Below, in pieces: positions 32,443-47,400 of a stretch of DNA of 64,000 bases. Every line of letters starts with the position of its first letter. The first letter of the stretch is position 1. The translations under genes were made by a program, and so were the position numbers. Origin of the DNA: Ischnura elegans (taxonomy: Eukaryota > Arthropoda > Insecta > Odonata > Coenagrionidae); assembly GCF_921293095.1 (NCBI RefSeq), contig NC_060251.1:64063585-64127584 (forward strand), in the 5' to 3' direction. The notes beneath the pieces were generated by a model that made no database searches, had not been told where the DNA came from, and worked only from the letters and a program-made list of their open reading frames with translations.

Positions 32443-35400
32443 CTGAAAATTTTAAAGAGAAATATTTTAGTTAGAAAACTGAAAATTTTCTTTAAAAAAA
32501 TACAAATCCATGTAATCCCTCACTCACTCTGTGTTTCAACGTGACAGTTGGATTGGAAAGGTGAGGGAAGAGCTCACCCCAGACTTAGCCACAGGCACGT
32601 GAATTTCATTAACTAACAGATTAGGCAAAAACACATCACATTTATCGTTTCACACAATACCAGTAATATACTAAGCAGCACTAAAATTCCATACTTAACA
32701 AATATCTTCTGAGGCTGAGCTTGACATAAATTTTAAGTCACCTGCAAGGACCACTTTCTTTAATATTCCATTACATTAGAAATGGTATTAATTTTTTCAT
32801 GGTAGCTGACCACTTTTTGGTTAAAAAAAATAGGGATTACATAGCAGGAAATTCAAATGAAATTTAATCAGTTAGTGGGTTTTGCAGTTAAAAAATCACA
32901 TTCATATACTTTAAAAATACCACCATTAGGGTTGTCCACTACAATTGAAAACAGCCGAAAAAAATTGTTGTATATGTGGAGCCTATTATAGGCTTATAAT
33001 ATGCCCTGAAAAAATGTGAAATTTTAAGGCTGCAAAAATGGGAAGTCATGTTGAAAATTTGCAGTGAGGTCAGCTGGCAGCACATAAATGCTCAGAATCA
33101 CTGTTAGGGGATGACCACCATCTTCAGTTCATGTAAATATGACAAAACTATGAGTGTATTCCTTTGGATCCATTCCAATCGCTAGAAGGCACACTGAAAA
33201 ATGTCTAACTAAACCAAGAATGTATGCATATATATAAATGGAACTATATAAATGGAACGACTGCTCGTGTATTACTTCAGAGAATTATGATATCATTACC
33301 TCCAGATTTACTGCAACTTTAAATAAAATATATTCCTTCTAGCACATTGAATACTCTTCCTTAAACACAATCCACAGATTTTGCAAAAACAAAACATGTA
33401 TTTGTGGCTATAGCAGACATATCATGCATGGTTATAAGCAGCAAAACTTTCATGCCCTGTTCATGAAATTAGTAACTATCTACTAGCCAGCCACCCGGCA
33501 CTGCTCAGGAAGAATAGTACCCAGAAAAGGAGAAACTTAAAACTTGGAATTAATGGTCATTTTGACCTCTTCATGGGATCATATGAGACAATGTAAGAAA
33601 CACAATTTGGTGAAATGCACAGTTAAAAGGACAGCAAGGATATTCTTGGGCCATACCTATGAACGGTGAAGTTGCGAGAAAAGACAGCATTGAAACTGGA
33701 AGTCACCAAATCGGCCATCAACGCACACAAAGATATACAAACATGGCAGGGTGAATGGGGAAGTAATCGGAAAGAGGGAGAGTTAACAGAGGGCGGTGAA
33801 TGGGTGCTAGGTGTCACTAAGCCCACATGCAGGGTTAGGTAATGAGAAAATGATGTAAAGGACACATTGGATGCAACCAAAAGTAGCACTCTAACAGCAG
33901 CAATAGAAGGGATTACACTACCAAATATTTTGCCCGATTTATAAAGCAATGGGTGTAAGAAAGGCTCTCACCAAATTTTACCATTGAGCGCAGAATAATT
34001 TCGCCCCTAGAGCAGTTTGAAGTTTCAACTTGAATTCGAAAAATTATTTCGTGTGCATTTACTGCATATTTGCCCCGGTTTTCACTCTTTGTTTCTATTT
34101 TGCGCATTAAAAGCCAACCACTGCAACGGAAAGGGTCTTCGACGCTAACCTGGTTATGGTTCAAATAGTACAAACTAATACATGATAATCTCAAATTTGG
34201 ACTCCAGGAACACTATAGTGTTCCTGGAGTCCAAATTTGAGTGAGTAATTCTATATCATATATGATATAGAATTACTAACGATAAACAGAAATAAGCACA
34301 TTTGACTCCCGGTGCCGCCAGGTCTATAAATATAAGAACAAATAGTAAATAAAAAACAGGGATAACTTTGCAATTCTTACAATAAAACAGAGAAATCGGA
34401 GGCAAATACTTACTGAATGAATGCTAGCAAATAGTTTGAACTATCATTAATCGAAAAAGAATAATTGACAAATAATAAATTATAATGTGTGACTCCTTTC
34501 GCCAGACTTCAAACTGTACGTTAATGCTAACGCCAGGATTTTATCCACGATTTTTCTCTTAATTTTAAAAATTCGCATCGGCAATAATAAAATCATAATA
34601 TCAAATACAGAGAAATTACGATTATAAAAAACCTGTTAATAAGTAGGAAAAGGAGCTGAGGAAATTATGAGAGACAGTCCCGACCCCTCAGTCTTCACTA
34701 ACCGAGCTCAAAGCATTGCTCACTAGGCCACCGCCGCCGCGACCCGTCATATAACAAAACTCATATAATAATTACTTTAACCACTAAGGGTAAAAACCGG
34801 TGCAAGTATGCAGTAAATGCTCACGAAATAATCATTACACCCTACATAAATAGAAGTGGAATGATAAATTTGCAGTATAAAATAATTTGTCCCTTTGTGT
34901 GCATGTATATAATCACAAGCTGAATGTCAGCGGAGTGCAGCAGATAACTACGAAAGGTGTATAGGATACTAAATTTCCTTGAGAAGCAGAAGTGGTGCAA
35001 CAAAATTTGTCCTAAAACTTTTGAAAGTGACTGAACGCGTAACTCTGACGTAAATATAAGTGGACTTAAGGATATTTTCATGTAAAAATCCCCATCTCTG
35101 AGTTACTCTTTCATTTTGATGACAATTGTTTACCATTTTTCTTAATACAAAACTGACTTGAACATTTATCAGGAACATAGGTGGACCAAAGCGAGACCTC
35201 TGCTTTAAAAAAATGCTGTTCCAACGAAATCTGAATGCTAATCCTAAAATAAACGGAGAGAACCCCGAATTTTCTCCCTTCAGAGGGCAAGAAAACAGCT
35301 ATAACTATAGCACATCTGTTCATTTATTTCACAATTTACATCCGGAAACCAAAAACCAGTAATAAGTAAAGGATTTTATGATGGTAAGTCCACAAATTAA

Positions 35401-38400
35401 AACATCCACGATAATTACCGTGATTACTGTCTCTTTCAAAAGTGTAAACATTTCATCTTAAGAAGTTTAATTTCAATGAAATGATTATTTTTGAGGCAAA
35501 AAATTGTCCAGAGTCCGTGTTAACAATGTCAGTACACTTATGGTGTCTGCCAGAACAAAATTAATACTGTGTTTCGCCATGATGATAAACTTATTATCAC
35601 TATTTCCACGAACGCAGTGTGTTTACGGCTTCTTCAAGCATTACTCTCGCGACATTCATGAGGTTCACACGTCACGCGGCGTCAGCCAATAGAAATACGT
35701 TTCGCGCCGTGGGCGTGGCCGAAGCTCCTAGCGGACATTCAAAGCTACTTATCTCGGTTACAAATTGAATTTGAGCTCTAAAATTTGGCGTGTGTGTTTT
35801 TCATGCATATCTTTTTGGTTTTAAATAACAAAAACCAATTTTTAATTTTGAGTGTTCCCTTCTATTAAGACTACAGTCAGATCCGGATTTAAGGTTTTTG
35901 CATTCAATGTTTTTCCACATTTAGTGTTTATTTTTTGGGGTCCTGATTAATGCCCTATGTGAGCAATATAAAAATTATCCAGATAACCTTCCGTTAAATT
36001 GATATTCCGCAGTGCAGAATTACAGATTAAGGATCTTCTACTGTCTCTTTATTACACTTGTCTTTAATGATGCAATGATGAGGATTTTTTGGGGAATTAT
36101 ACATATTTATATTATTTTAGACTTGCTATAGTCAGCTACATGTCACTCTCATGCATGGAATAAGATTTTTTAATTCATCAAGGCCACTGAAAAGAGTAAA
36201 AATGGAATCAAGTTCATTGTAATATTCTGCGTAGGAATGCTTTTAAGTTAATATATGTCATAATTTTCTTAAAATATAATCCACTCATTGCTTTATTTTA
36301 CTTCCCAATTTATTTAACTCTTTCCGGCAAATTGTTACGCAACAGTCTTTAAGGGATAAGAACATTTACCTAATCAATGAATTTTTTGCCGCATATGGCA
36401 CCAGTGGCATTGCGAGAGGGTGGGGTCTGGGATTCCCCCTCCCCCAAAACTCAATTACTTTGCTCCTTCATTATAGAAAACAAAATGCTGAAAGTTCATA
36501 TAATTACATGAGATTTTTTTGAAAAGTGAAGTTGTTTCCATTATGAAAAGTGTTAAAATTGGTTTAAAACCCTCTAATTTCTAATCTTTTTTTTTAATTC
36601 TCCCCACACCCCCCAAATGACATTCCTGGCTATTCCACTGTGTGGCATCTTATAGTGATTTTAAAATATATTATTTATTCATAGAAAGCCATTCAAATCA
36701 TTGCAGACCCTAAAACATGAAAAAAATGGCTGGTCCTCATTTAGTGTTTTAAATTTTGTCCCCCATGAAAAATGTTATATCAGGATTCTACTGTATATCA
36801 GGCGTTTATGCCAAAGTTGCAGGCAATTAGAAAGATAATGTAGCCCTTACTTGCCACTATCTCATTATATATATTTTTTGGCAGTTTTTTATCAGCAATG
36901 TTGTTAGATCAGTGATTACCCTGATCACGATTATCTCAATGCTCATAGTATGGAGTGAACGGTGACAAAGGCAAGAACAGTACCTGCTGACATCACTCCT
37001 TACTTTACATGGCAGTAGACTGTTTCAGTGCAGCATAAAATTTTACCACTTTTTTTTAGAGAGAGATTTTTATTATATTTATAGAGCACAGAAAAGAAAA
37101 TTTTTTGTTGTTTAAACTTTCAAATATAGCAATTAAAATTAGTGGACAACCCTGTACTTCTATAAGAAAATCACTACAAAATTGCAGCATTAAGGAAATT
37201 TGAGTCTCACCGTGAGATTATTACAGCTAGCCAGTCTCATTTGACCCAGTTGTGATGATGGAGATTGAAGGTTAGTAGTAGAGCTGTTAAATGGACTCAT
37301 CATTGACGACACAGCACGCTTCAGTTTGGTTGGAGTTTTGTTGAAGCTAAAAGCCCGTCCAACCTTCATTCTTGTGCGTGATGCAAACCTAGAAGCATAG
37401 TTAGAAATCATTTTATTATTCATGACAAGTAATTCACCAGGTAGCATTGAATATAACACACGTTCCAGCACCGCACTTTAACCCATTCCAACACTGCATT
37501 TCGTTCTCCAGTTCTACATACAGGCATCCCCCGAGTTACGTAAGAGATGCGTTCCGGCAGATTCTGCGTAAATCGAAATTTACGTAAGTCGAACCTTTGC
37601 GTTAATGCCTCAGAGATTGCGATCGGCGCGGTGAAATTCTCAGCGGAGAAATGCGCGGTAAATTCTCCGTGAAGTTTCATTCAATTCACTGTGATATTCA
37701 TGAACTCTACCACGTATTCTTACGTTATTAGGTACAAAATCGATAAACATTAATATAGTCTGAGAGTTGCATCTTGAGCATTGCCTATCAAAATGCGAAA
37801 TATCATTCCCAGAGTTGACCGATAGCGTAGATTCGGGAAAGTATGGTATCTCAACGCTACATTACTTAACTGAATACTTAAATTGATTCATTATGTTACT
37901 GCGATCTAAGGGCCCAAAGAATGCATAGTCTACCTACCTTTAATCGTTATATCTTCTGCCTTTTATATATTACATTGATCGATGAATATGGTGGTTTCAC
38001 TGCCACAGTTAATACACGTAGTAGGAGTGTCTAGGATTATGAGCAAATAACACACAAAAAAATGCCAGTACATTACTATATTCTTAGATACATTCACACG
38101 CACATACACTCAATCTTTCACGCACGGAAACATACTTTCATTCTCTCATATCTCAATAAAATAACGTGAAAATATCATCATTTGAATATTTACTTCGCTG
38201 GAAACATCGAAGAGTATTTCCAAAGCACGAAGCTAATTAAAAGTGAGCTTTTATTCAGCCAACTCCGTCATTAACGTGCAACAAAGTTAGTGGGGAAAAT
38301 CTTTCAATGACGCAATATTCATTTATTTTACAGTTGCACACAATATGAGAGAACGAGAAAATGCAGCAAATTAATAAAATTTTCCGCCAGAAACATGTAA

Positions 38401-41400
38401 ACAATTACGCAATTAATATCGTGTGTCAACTTTTTCTTAACTTTTTCGCAGCGTTCATTGCCAACACTCCAAAGTTCGATGCCGTTACTCGGGTACTAAA
38501 CAATAGAGTATGTGCACATTTTTGGGAAGTGATCTTAAAAAAAAATTTAAACCTCAATTAGGCTAAATTCCGAGTCTGAGAATAGAGGGGTACTTTTTAA
38601 GTGAGATATTCATTATTAAAATTTGCAAAATTAATGATGCGCTGAAACACCAGTCGGCCATATTCTCAAGGCTGTGACGTCATTTTGTTCGATGTGTTCT
38701 CAGGCATACCTTGTTCTTTAGGGTGAGCCCCTCTACAGCGTAAACTGAGTTTGGAAAGAAGCCATGGAATGGCTTATGAACTAGATTAAAAGTGTGTACA
38801 TGCCATCATCTACATCTTTTAATTCATTTATTTCTCGGTTACGCTGACGACAAGACTCTATGAACTTTTCTACCTAGAACTACCTAATCGTATTTCTTAC
38901 TCCTCGGTTCTCGCATTTGCTTTTGTGTGCAGATTTATAGTGACATTAAAATTAAGAGACACTTAAATAGTGATGGTCCTTGAAAATGGTACGACTTAAT
39001 TCGTGACAACTAAGTCACTAATTAGTAACTAACTATCTTAGTAACAGTACCCGTACTACTAACTAAAATACGGAAAATTAATTTTCGATAAAAAGTGATA
39101 GTTTGGGTATTCAAAATGTTTGTAATTTAATTCCAAACACAGTGATGCTAATATTTTCCAAATCGGATGTGAAATAAGCTCATTATTACGTATCACAAGT
39201 CGGGACTACTTTTTGGAAATGCACCGCGCGCAGGGATTCCTCGATTAATGGATAGTCATAACCGGTCATAACAAGACACTTGTACCTTGAAAACCTATAA
39301 ACTTATGCTGTGAAGAAATGTAAAATGAACCAATTTTTAAATTGCGATAACAAATGCTTCGAGAAGCATTTGAAACCGAGTGAATGAAAAGTAATCATCT
39401 GATCTAACTATCAAACATTTGATTTCCAGCCCGAGAGATTTCCATCATTCATCCGGACCAAGTTTTCAATAATATTATTATTAGATATACCTCACAAATG
39501 CTATTCATAAACCTCAACCAAGCAAATGTATATCTGACTGACATATCCCTGTTAGCGAAATGAAAATAACTTGTAGAAACATTGAGATAATCAGAACTCT
39601 GCTTTTGAATACATTAATTCTACGAAAGAACAAATACGTCGATAAAAAGTGCGGTTTTTTAAAGAAATTAAGATCAGATTACTGCTTAGACTGGACCAAA
39701 ATGTAACTTCAGTTATTTGTGCTTACGTTTCAAACCTTAAATAGCCCAGAAGAAGAAGAACCCAGCTCAGTAGCGGCAATTAAATAATGAACTATGGATA
39801 TTCATCCAGTCACCATGGGCCATAACTGAATGATATGAACAATTATTTTTTGCGAGTCAGTAGGTTAAATAATAATAGAATAGAAAATAGTTAAATTGAT
39901 AAATTAAATTATGATCGGTATTTGAAATGATGATAATACAAATATCGATAGTTATCAACGTACCGGCACTTTTACTTCCATAAACCTTCGAATCGTGCTA
40001 ACGAACTTTTGGCCAATTACCTACTGTAAACAATCTTACTTAATTCACTTAGATGTAATTTCCGATGAGGTTTCTCGTCGATTGCTCTTTATTATGAATG
40101 AGACAACACAACAAATAAGCTCCAGTTCAACATTAAAACTTCGTGCCGAGCCATGTAGGTATAGTCCAACATAATCAGCACGGTCAATCATTGAAGCATC
40201 CACCTTCGGTATATTATTTGAAGAAACCTTAACGAAACCATATCCATGAAAAGCACTTAAACGTATTTCCCTTTACACAGATCAGATCCACCAACTTTTT
40301 CCAATGCACACGTAGTTATTGTATCGTAAACACAATCATAACACGATAAACACCTTGCACGCTGATGAGATAGAACAGAATGACGTCACATACCGAGGAG
40401 CCAATAGATGAGCGTTTTCGTCTGCCCAATATCGTTGCGAAAACAATGCATATTAAATATTAATTATTGAACAAACCAAGCAACAATTAATGCTGTTAAT
40501 CGAAAGTAATGATATTTACTAGTGATGGGTCGGTTCGATTCCTCGATTCTTCGATTCCTCGATTCTCGACCAAGAACCGGAATCGAAAACGAGTACTTGC
40601 CAAGGTGAAAAATCGATTCCGATTCCAGTAGTACTTCAAACAACAAAATATACGACCGCATTTCCAACAGTCATTTGAATTTTCGCGCCACGTAATCGTA
40701 ATGACAACACATCTTCTAGGGATGTGCAAGTACTCGAAAATTAAAGTCGATCGAGTAGTTGGTACTCGACTCGAGCGTTTCGAGTAGCATTACGAATGTC
40801 GAGTCGAGAAGCTAAGGTTACAGAGCTTTCGAGGCTAGTAGGTCCTGCAATCTGCTGGCAGGAAGCGCTATCATGAAACTCATGTAGGTAATAATGCAGT
40901 TTTTAAAGCCGATAAGTCATTCTAATGCCTTGGCCAGGTAGTTTCAGCTTGCCGAATACACTATAATTGTCGACGTGGGCGCCGAATACCTTAACGCGTT
41001 TACGCCAGCCGCGGCGGCCGATCATCTTCCTACCCGGCGCACACTGGTCCGAAATCGGAAAAACGCTGGAATAAAGTTCAAAATAACCTTTTTGGGGATA
41101 GAGATCATTACCAGATATAGATTTATATGCCATTTTACATATATACGAACCTTTAGTGAGATACAGAGGCCCAAACATGACCAATTTTTCGATGCCACGC
41201 GAGATATCGTTTTTCCTCAAAAAATCTTTGAATTTATCCAAGTGGTTTTGCGTTGGTATGAGTTTTGTGGAATAAAAAACGCAATATTCCTTTGATCTGG
41301 TGCTTTGCCTATACTTTCAATGACTTTTGAAGATTTTGGCTCTCATCTGTCTGGTTTTACGACGCAAAATGGCCGACCCGTTTTTCAAGTGAAATTTGAC

Positions 41401-44400
41401 ATAAAGTAGACAGATAAAGACATTTTCTTTCGTTAACGAAACATATAACTCGGAAAATTTGAACCACAATATATAGTAGATTTCTAAAGAGTACTAATTA
41501 GAAATCAAGGAAAAAAAAGTCTGCGACCAAGGAAATAAGAGCGATTTTTCAATGGCGCGTCAAGGCTCAGCTACACGCCGCGGAACTCTAAGGCTCGGTA
41601 ACTGAGGTCGATTTTTCAAGTTTTTAAAAACATTAGTCTTGAAAATTGTCATTAAAAGCATGGATAATCGTCTTCATTGACTTAAAACACTAAACTGAGG
41701 ATGTTAAAAAGGATTATGTATAGATCGACTAGAACATTTAGCACATTACTCGAGTGAAAATACTAAGGATTGGATAATTTTCGAAACTATCCCACGCATA
41801 AGAAATATGCCTCGGGTATTGAAGTAAAGTGAAGAGATTAAGTCAGCATGCTTAAGAGAGAGAAAAATGAACTGTTTCCGTGAAAGGAAACAACCGATAC
41901 CCTTTTTCCCTTTCCACCTTAGCCGAGGTGAGTCGCGCGGAAGGGGGAGTTTTCACACCACAAGGCTCTTTTAGCCTTTTTTATTACTGCGTCCGTCCGA
42001 TGTGATATTCATTTGTAGCGTTTAGTTTCTTTCTTGAACTTAAAAAAAGCAAGAGATTATAAGGTTGATTAAATGACGTGAGAAGTATGGAATTTTTTTG
42101 GCTCTACAAAACTAAAGTTTAGTTCTATAGTTCGTTCGCTTCGTCCACTTGAATTCCATGAAGATTCAAGATCCAAAAAATCGTTTATATAATTTTTAAT
42201 AAAAATTCCAAAGTCTCCATAGTCTTGCAATTTTGGTAGGAAAGTACTTGTCCAATCACACAAGTGTGTAGCAAAAGGCAATTATCTGCAGGCAGTAATA
42301 CTGTAACATGGAGACGTCAAAACCTGCTGGCTGAGCATGTAGAATAATTGGTTTTTCTGCTTGAGAATTTGAAAGGGCTAAATATTACATGATTCATATA
42401 CGTAGTATGTAATCTTTATTACAGCTATGAAAATTTCTGTACTCAGGGCTCTCCCTTGTAGTTTGGATACATATGTATGGTTGACATATTATGAGTGCCA
42501 ATATTCTAAAGTAATACCTATCATGTAACACCACTTTTCAGGTATGTTCTGTCTTGAAATTTAGCTATTATATTTTAATTACATAGTGATGATATGAAAG
42601 ATGCTTTTGTCAACTGACTCTTTTACAGAGTAATATTTTTTAAAGTGGTTTTCTTGTTTCCTGGAATTAAGTCATATTTTTCTTGGAGCCTATGGCATCA
42701 GAATCGATGGAATCGGTATCGGTAGAATCGGAATCGAAATGTCAGAATCGGAATCGGGATCGGAATCGATATAATTTTGGAATCGACCCATCACTAATAT
42801 TTACGATACATTTTATCGAATAAAATGCATTTCAATTGTATTCCTCCCGGGTGCACATACTCTATTCTTTTCCGCAATAAATATTTCTGCTTGAACTTCA
42901 TTTTCTTTTAATTCCACATATGGAAATGTCCAAACTTAAGGGTACAATTTTTAAATAGTTGATAGTCGGAGTTCGGGTGTGCATACTGTATAACAATATA
43001 GTTGTATCGTACAGGAATGAGCGCAACCACATCCATCGCTAGAACCGCAAATTTTCACGTTGATTGCTGACTTGGGATTAATTAGCGATTTTTCTACAGA
43101 AATTAATGAAAATTCCTTCGAGGAATGACAAAAATGGGTCACTTTGTTGTTTTTAGCACGTAAAACACTCGCTAAAAATTCAATATTTTTTCTACCATGG
43201 GTTGTACGAGCGTATATCTACTTCTTCGTGCTCGCATTCGAAAATTAACATAATCATTTGAAATACGGTTATCGCTTACGTAAGTACCGATTTACGTAAG
43301 TCGAGACATACGTAACTCGGGGGATGCCTGTAACACCTTTGGAGGACATGGAGAACATCAACCGGTGGAAAATCCGAGAAACTTTTTTGCACCTGATAAG
43401 GCGAGAAAACCTAAGATCATACACCTTTGTCTCTCATCTATTAATGAACCCTGATCTCTCTCCTTCCCCACTAATAATAATAATAATAATAATAAATTTA
43501 TTGGTGCCAAAAGATATGCAAAAACATATATAGGACCCGTCAAAAAGGATAAACACTTACACAAGAGATTCTGAATGAACAATACATAAAAGAATGTTAC
43601 ACAGTTACAACAAAACAATTAAGAATTGAGGAATTCCTCAATAGAATAAAAGGTATTGTTTAAAAGGTACATCTTTAATTTAGAGGAGAAATTTCCTTTC
43701 ACCTTTTCATCTTTTAATGAGGCAGGTAGGTTATTATAAATCCTGCAACTCATGGTGACAGGACCAGTATTAAAAATACAAAGGTTATGTTGTCTCACAG
43801 CATAATTGTCTCTGCTTCTCGTGTTATGATTATGAATATCAAGATTCTTTATAAGTGTCAAGTGAGAATGGTGATTTCTTATAAGCATCGCAGCACAATA
43901 AATATAAATACAAGGTAGGGGAAGGATTTGTAACTTTTTAAAAAGATTGCGACAGCTGTCTCGTTTCCTAGCTTTGCAGATGATTCTGACTGCCCATTTC
44001 TGTAATTTAAAAATACGAACAGCCTTAGGGGATAGACCCCAGGCTAAAATACCATATCTTAGCCTGCTGTAGATATGAGCAAAATAAATAGTGATAGCTG
44101 TTCGTGAGTCGGTTAATTGCATCATGCGTCTAATGAGATAGCATCCAGATGCAATAGAGGATGAAATATGATTAATATGAGAGTCCCAGGACAGATTTTC
44201 ATTAATGATGAGCCCAAGAAATTTGGTGTCATTGACACGTTGAAGACTGACGTCTTCAAATTTTAAATAAAGGCTGTAATCAATTATTTTTTGAGCAGGG
44301 TGGAAAAAGACATATGCACACTTGGCTTTATTTAAGTTTACTTTGTTGGAGAGGCACCACTTTTCCATGTCGAAGACAGCATTTTGAGCAGTGACTACAG

Positions 44401-47400
44401 GATTATCATCATTTTTGATTAGATGATTTGTATCATCAGCGTACATGAAAATATTTCCATTCAATGATGAAGGAAGATCATTTATGTATAGTAAAAAAAG
44501 GAGGGGCCCAAGGATGGAGCCTTGAGGAACACCCCCTGCCACCTTGCGATATGATGAAGTATGTTTGGACATCTTGTCATGTGTAACAGTTACTGATTGA
44601 GTCCTATTTGAAAGAAAAGATCTAATGAGGTTGTTAGGGATGCCCCTTATTCCATAGAAGTGAATTTTCTTAAGAAGAATCTCAATGTCAACAGAGTCAA
44701 AAGCTTTAGTGAGATCATAAAAAATCCCAATGGTATGTAAATGATGATCGAGACCATCAATGACAGCATCAATAAATTTGTAAATGGCAAATTCAGCAGA
44801 GAGGCCACCTATGAAACCAAATTGGCTTTTTGATAGAACATTGTTCTTGATTAAGAAAGACATAATCCTCCTTGAAATGATACTTTCAAGTATTTTTGAA
44901 AAGACTGATAGTTTAGAGATAGGTCGATAGTAATCCATAACATGAGGATCACCCTTTTTGAGTAAGGGAACCACAGTAGCCATCTTTAGTTTATCAGGAA
45001 AGATGCCAGAGGAAAGAGAGGCATTGACCAGATGCGTGATAGGAGTGAGAAGTAAGTTCATGCAATTTCCTTTAAGAAGGGAGCATGGAATCTCATCCCA
45101 TCCAGCTGAGTGTTTTAAATTAATTTTTTTAATTACAGATTCAATTTCCTTTTCACATGTAGGGTAAAAGTATATATTATTCATAACTGAATGTATATGT
45201 GAGTAGTTATCTGAGTTAATGCATCCAGTAGCTGGTTTTGTAATGGTATCCAGGAAATGATTGTAATGCAACATCATTCCCTATATCATGTTTTATCACA
45301 TCCCCCATCCAATTAGTTCATGCTCCATCCATGCATCCTGTCTCATCCTATCCCATCCATTCTTAGTCAATTATACATAACACTTTCTCGTTCCATTTTA
45401 TCTTCATCCATCACACCTTCAACACTATTATCTACACCATATTGAAAGTGTCTAGATCCTCCTTTTATCTATCTTTATTTTCCTTTCCAAAGTGTCCACA
45501 GCCTCATTCTACATATCAGACATTTTGCTAGCCTTTTTCTTGACAAGCTCTAACAATGGCCCTCACATCAACTCTTTCATATACAGTGTGTCCTCGTTTA
45601 ACGTCGTCCCGTTTAACGTTGTTTCACGATAACGTTGTCCAAAAATTGAAACCCTTTATCATTTAACGTCGTTATTGCTTCGCGATAACGTTGTTCAAAT
45701 TATGCGCGGCGAAAAAAAAATGAATGGCGAATAGAACGCAAGCGCATCTGAGTATTGTAAATATTACTATCATTACTATATTAATGCGATTGGTAATTTT
45801 CGTTCGACAGAAAAGGTTGGCGTGGGTAGCGTATGTTAAATATGCATCTGAGCGAATAATTATCGCCTCATTTACCCATTATCCGTATATTTTTGTGATG
45901 CCAACAGAAAAAAATGTCCACGAAGAAGAGTGGCTATCCTGGTGGTTCTTCAGACATGAAGAAAAAACGGCGATATTAGAACAAAAACTTGGTATTATTA
46001 AAAGAATTGATGAAGGTGCAACTGCTGGAGAGATCGGTCGAGTTTTAGGTTTGCAGGTCGAGTTTTTACAACTAAAATTTCTTCTGTTACTGAAAATATC
46101 GATGTTTCGCCATTAAAATACTTTCTTTTTAGTTTTTATATTTAATTTAATAATGCCTTCTTCCCAACCTTTTCGTTATGAAAATTCGTTTCGTTTCGAA
46201 TGAATCGTTATCATGCTGAAGTGAATAATCGGTAATGAATGTTTCACGCGATTTCCGCCGGGTTAAAGAATTCATATCATCACGAAAATTGACTCGCCCT
46301 TCATCCTCGTGCTTCCGAGTGTCAGATTCAGATTTTTTCATTTTGGCCTGATTCAGGTGTCTCCCGATTGGTCACGAAATCTGCTTAAAGTTACGGCTCC
46401 GGTAATTGGCCTCCTTGGATTCTCGCCCGGGAAATTCTGGATTCTTCACGAAGAAATGGATTGTTAGGATCATGGCTAGGAACCTATTTAAATTTTTTAC
46501 ATTGTTTCTTATGGGAAACACTGCATCGTTTAACGTTGTTTCGCTTAACGTCGACTTTTTCAGGAACGAATCAACAACGTTAAACGAGGACTCACTGTAC
46601 ATAATAGCTATATTTTGCTATTGTTATTCTCTTCCTGATTTCCCTATTGCTGAGACTGTTTATTCTCTGCTTAAAGCTAAAAGATACTCAATTAGTGAAA
46701 TTATTCCACCATCACAAGCTATAAACTATCAAATTATATGAAATCTACATATTTATTCCAACTCTAAACTAAATTAAACTCAATGACTTCAGTTTCGTAG
46801 CAAATTATCCCTGAACAATACTACTCGCTCTTTTTACATTAGGAATTCATCAGTACCCATAAGCCTTTCCCAACTGATAAATCAATGCTTGATCATCAGC
46901 AAGTAAAACTGCCTTCAATATATATTTCTCAATACACCCACCTACTTTAAACCCTATAACTAACTCTTCCTAAATAAAAGAACTGACCAAAGTTTTACAC
47001 TGTGAAACATTTCTAACATGGAAAAACACTTAACTAAAAATGATCCTTACTTCTAATTAGACACACATTGACCCAGGTTTTGAAGGGTGACGATCATTTT
47101 CAAGATAACCTTATTCTATAGAATTTGCTCCATGATATAAATTGACTAACAAAACTGCCTGAAGTTGAAAATATTTTGCTCATTTGGACCACAGGAGTAC
47201 CGATGGTAATACATTTCTCTTTCACTTAGGGAATATAAAGAATATAGGTAACTGTCAATTATCTGGTTCACAGATTATCCGTTCTATTTATCTTCTCCCT
47301 AGACATCTGATTTACAAGAATATCCTGAAAATGCTTAAATGCATATACAGTCAGATCCGGATTTAAGGTCTTCGCATTTAACGTTTTTCCGCATTTAGCG

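Larger units (their letters stand above)
34010..34860. repeat. Inverted repeat pair bracketing the palindromes
   Basis: 34,040-34,090 (TTATTTCGTGTGCATTTACT, then GCATATTTGCCCCGGTTTTC) is mirrored at ~34,788-34,840 (reverse complement TTATTTCGTGAGCATTTACT, GCATACTTGCACCGGTTTTT). Could be the subterminal parts of an ~850 bp foldback element; exact ends and target duplication not found. Confidence 0.5.

Noticed and set aside
40903-41295. 112-codon minus and 106-codon plus frames as hAT transposase
   Set aside because: No recognisable hAT catalytic or dimerisation motif; overlapping frames on both strands suggest chance.
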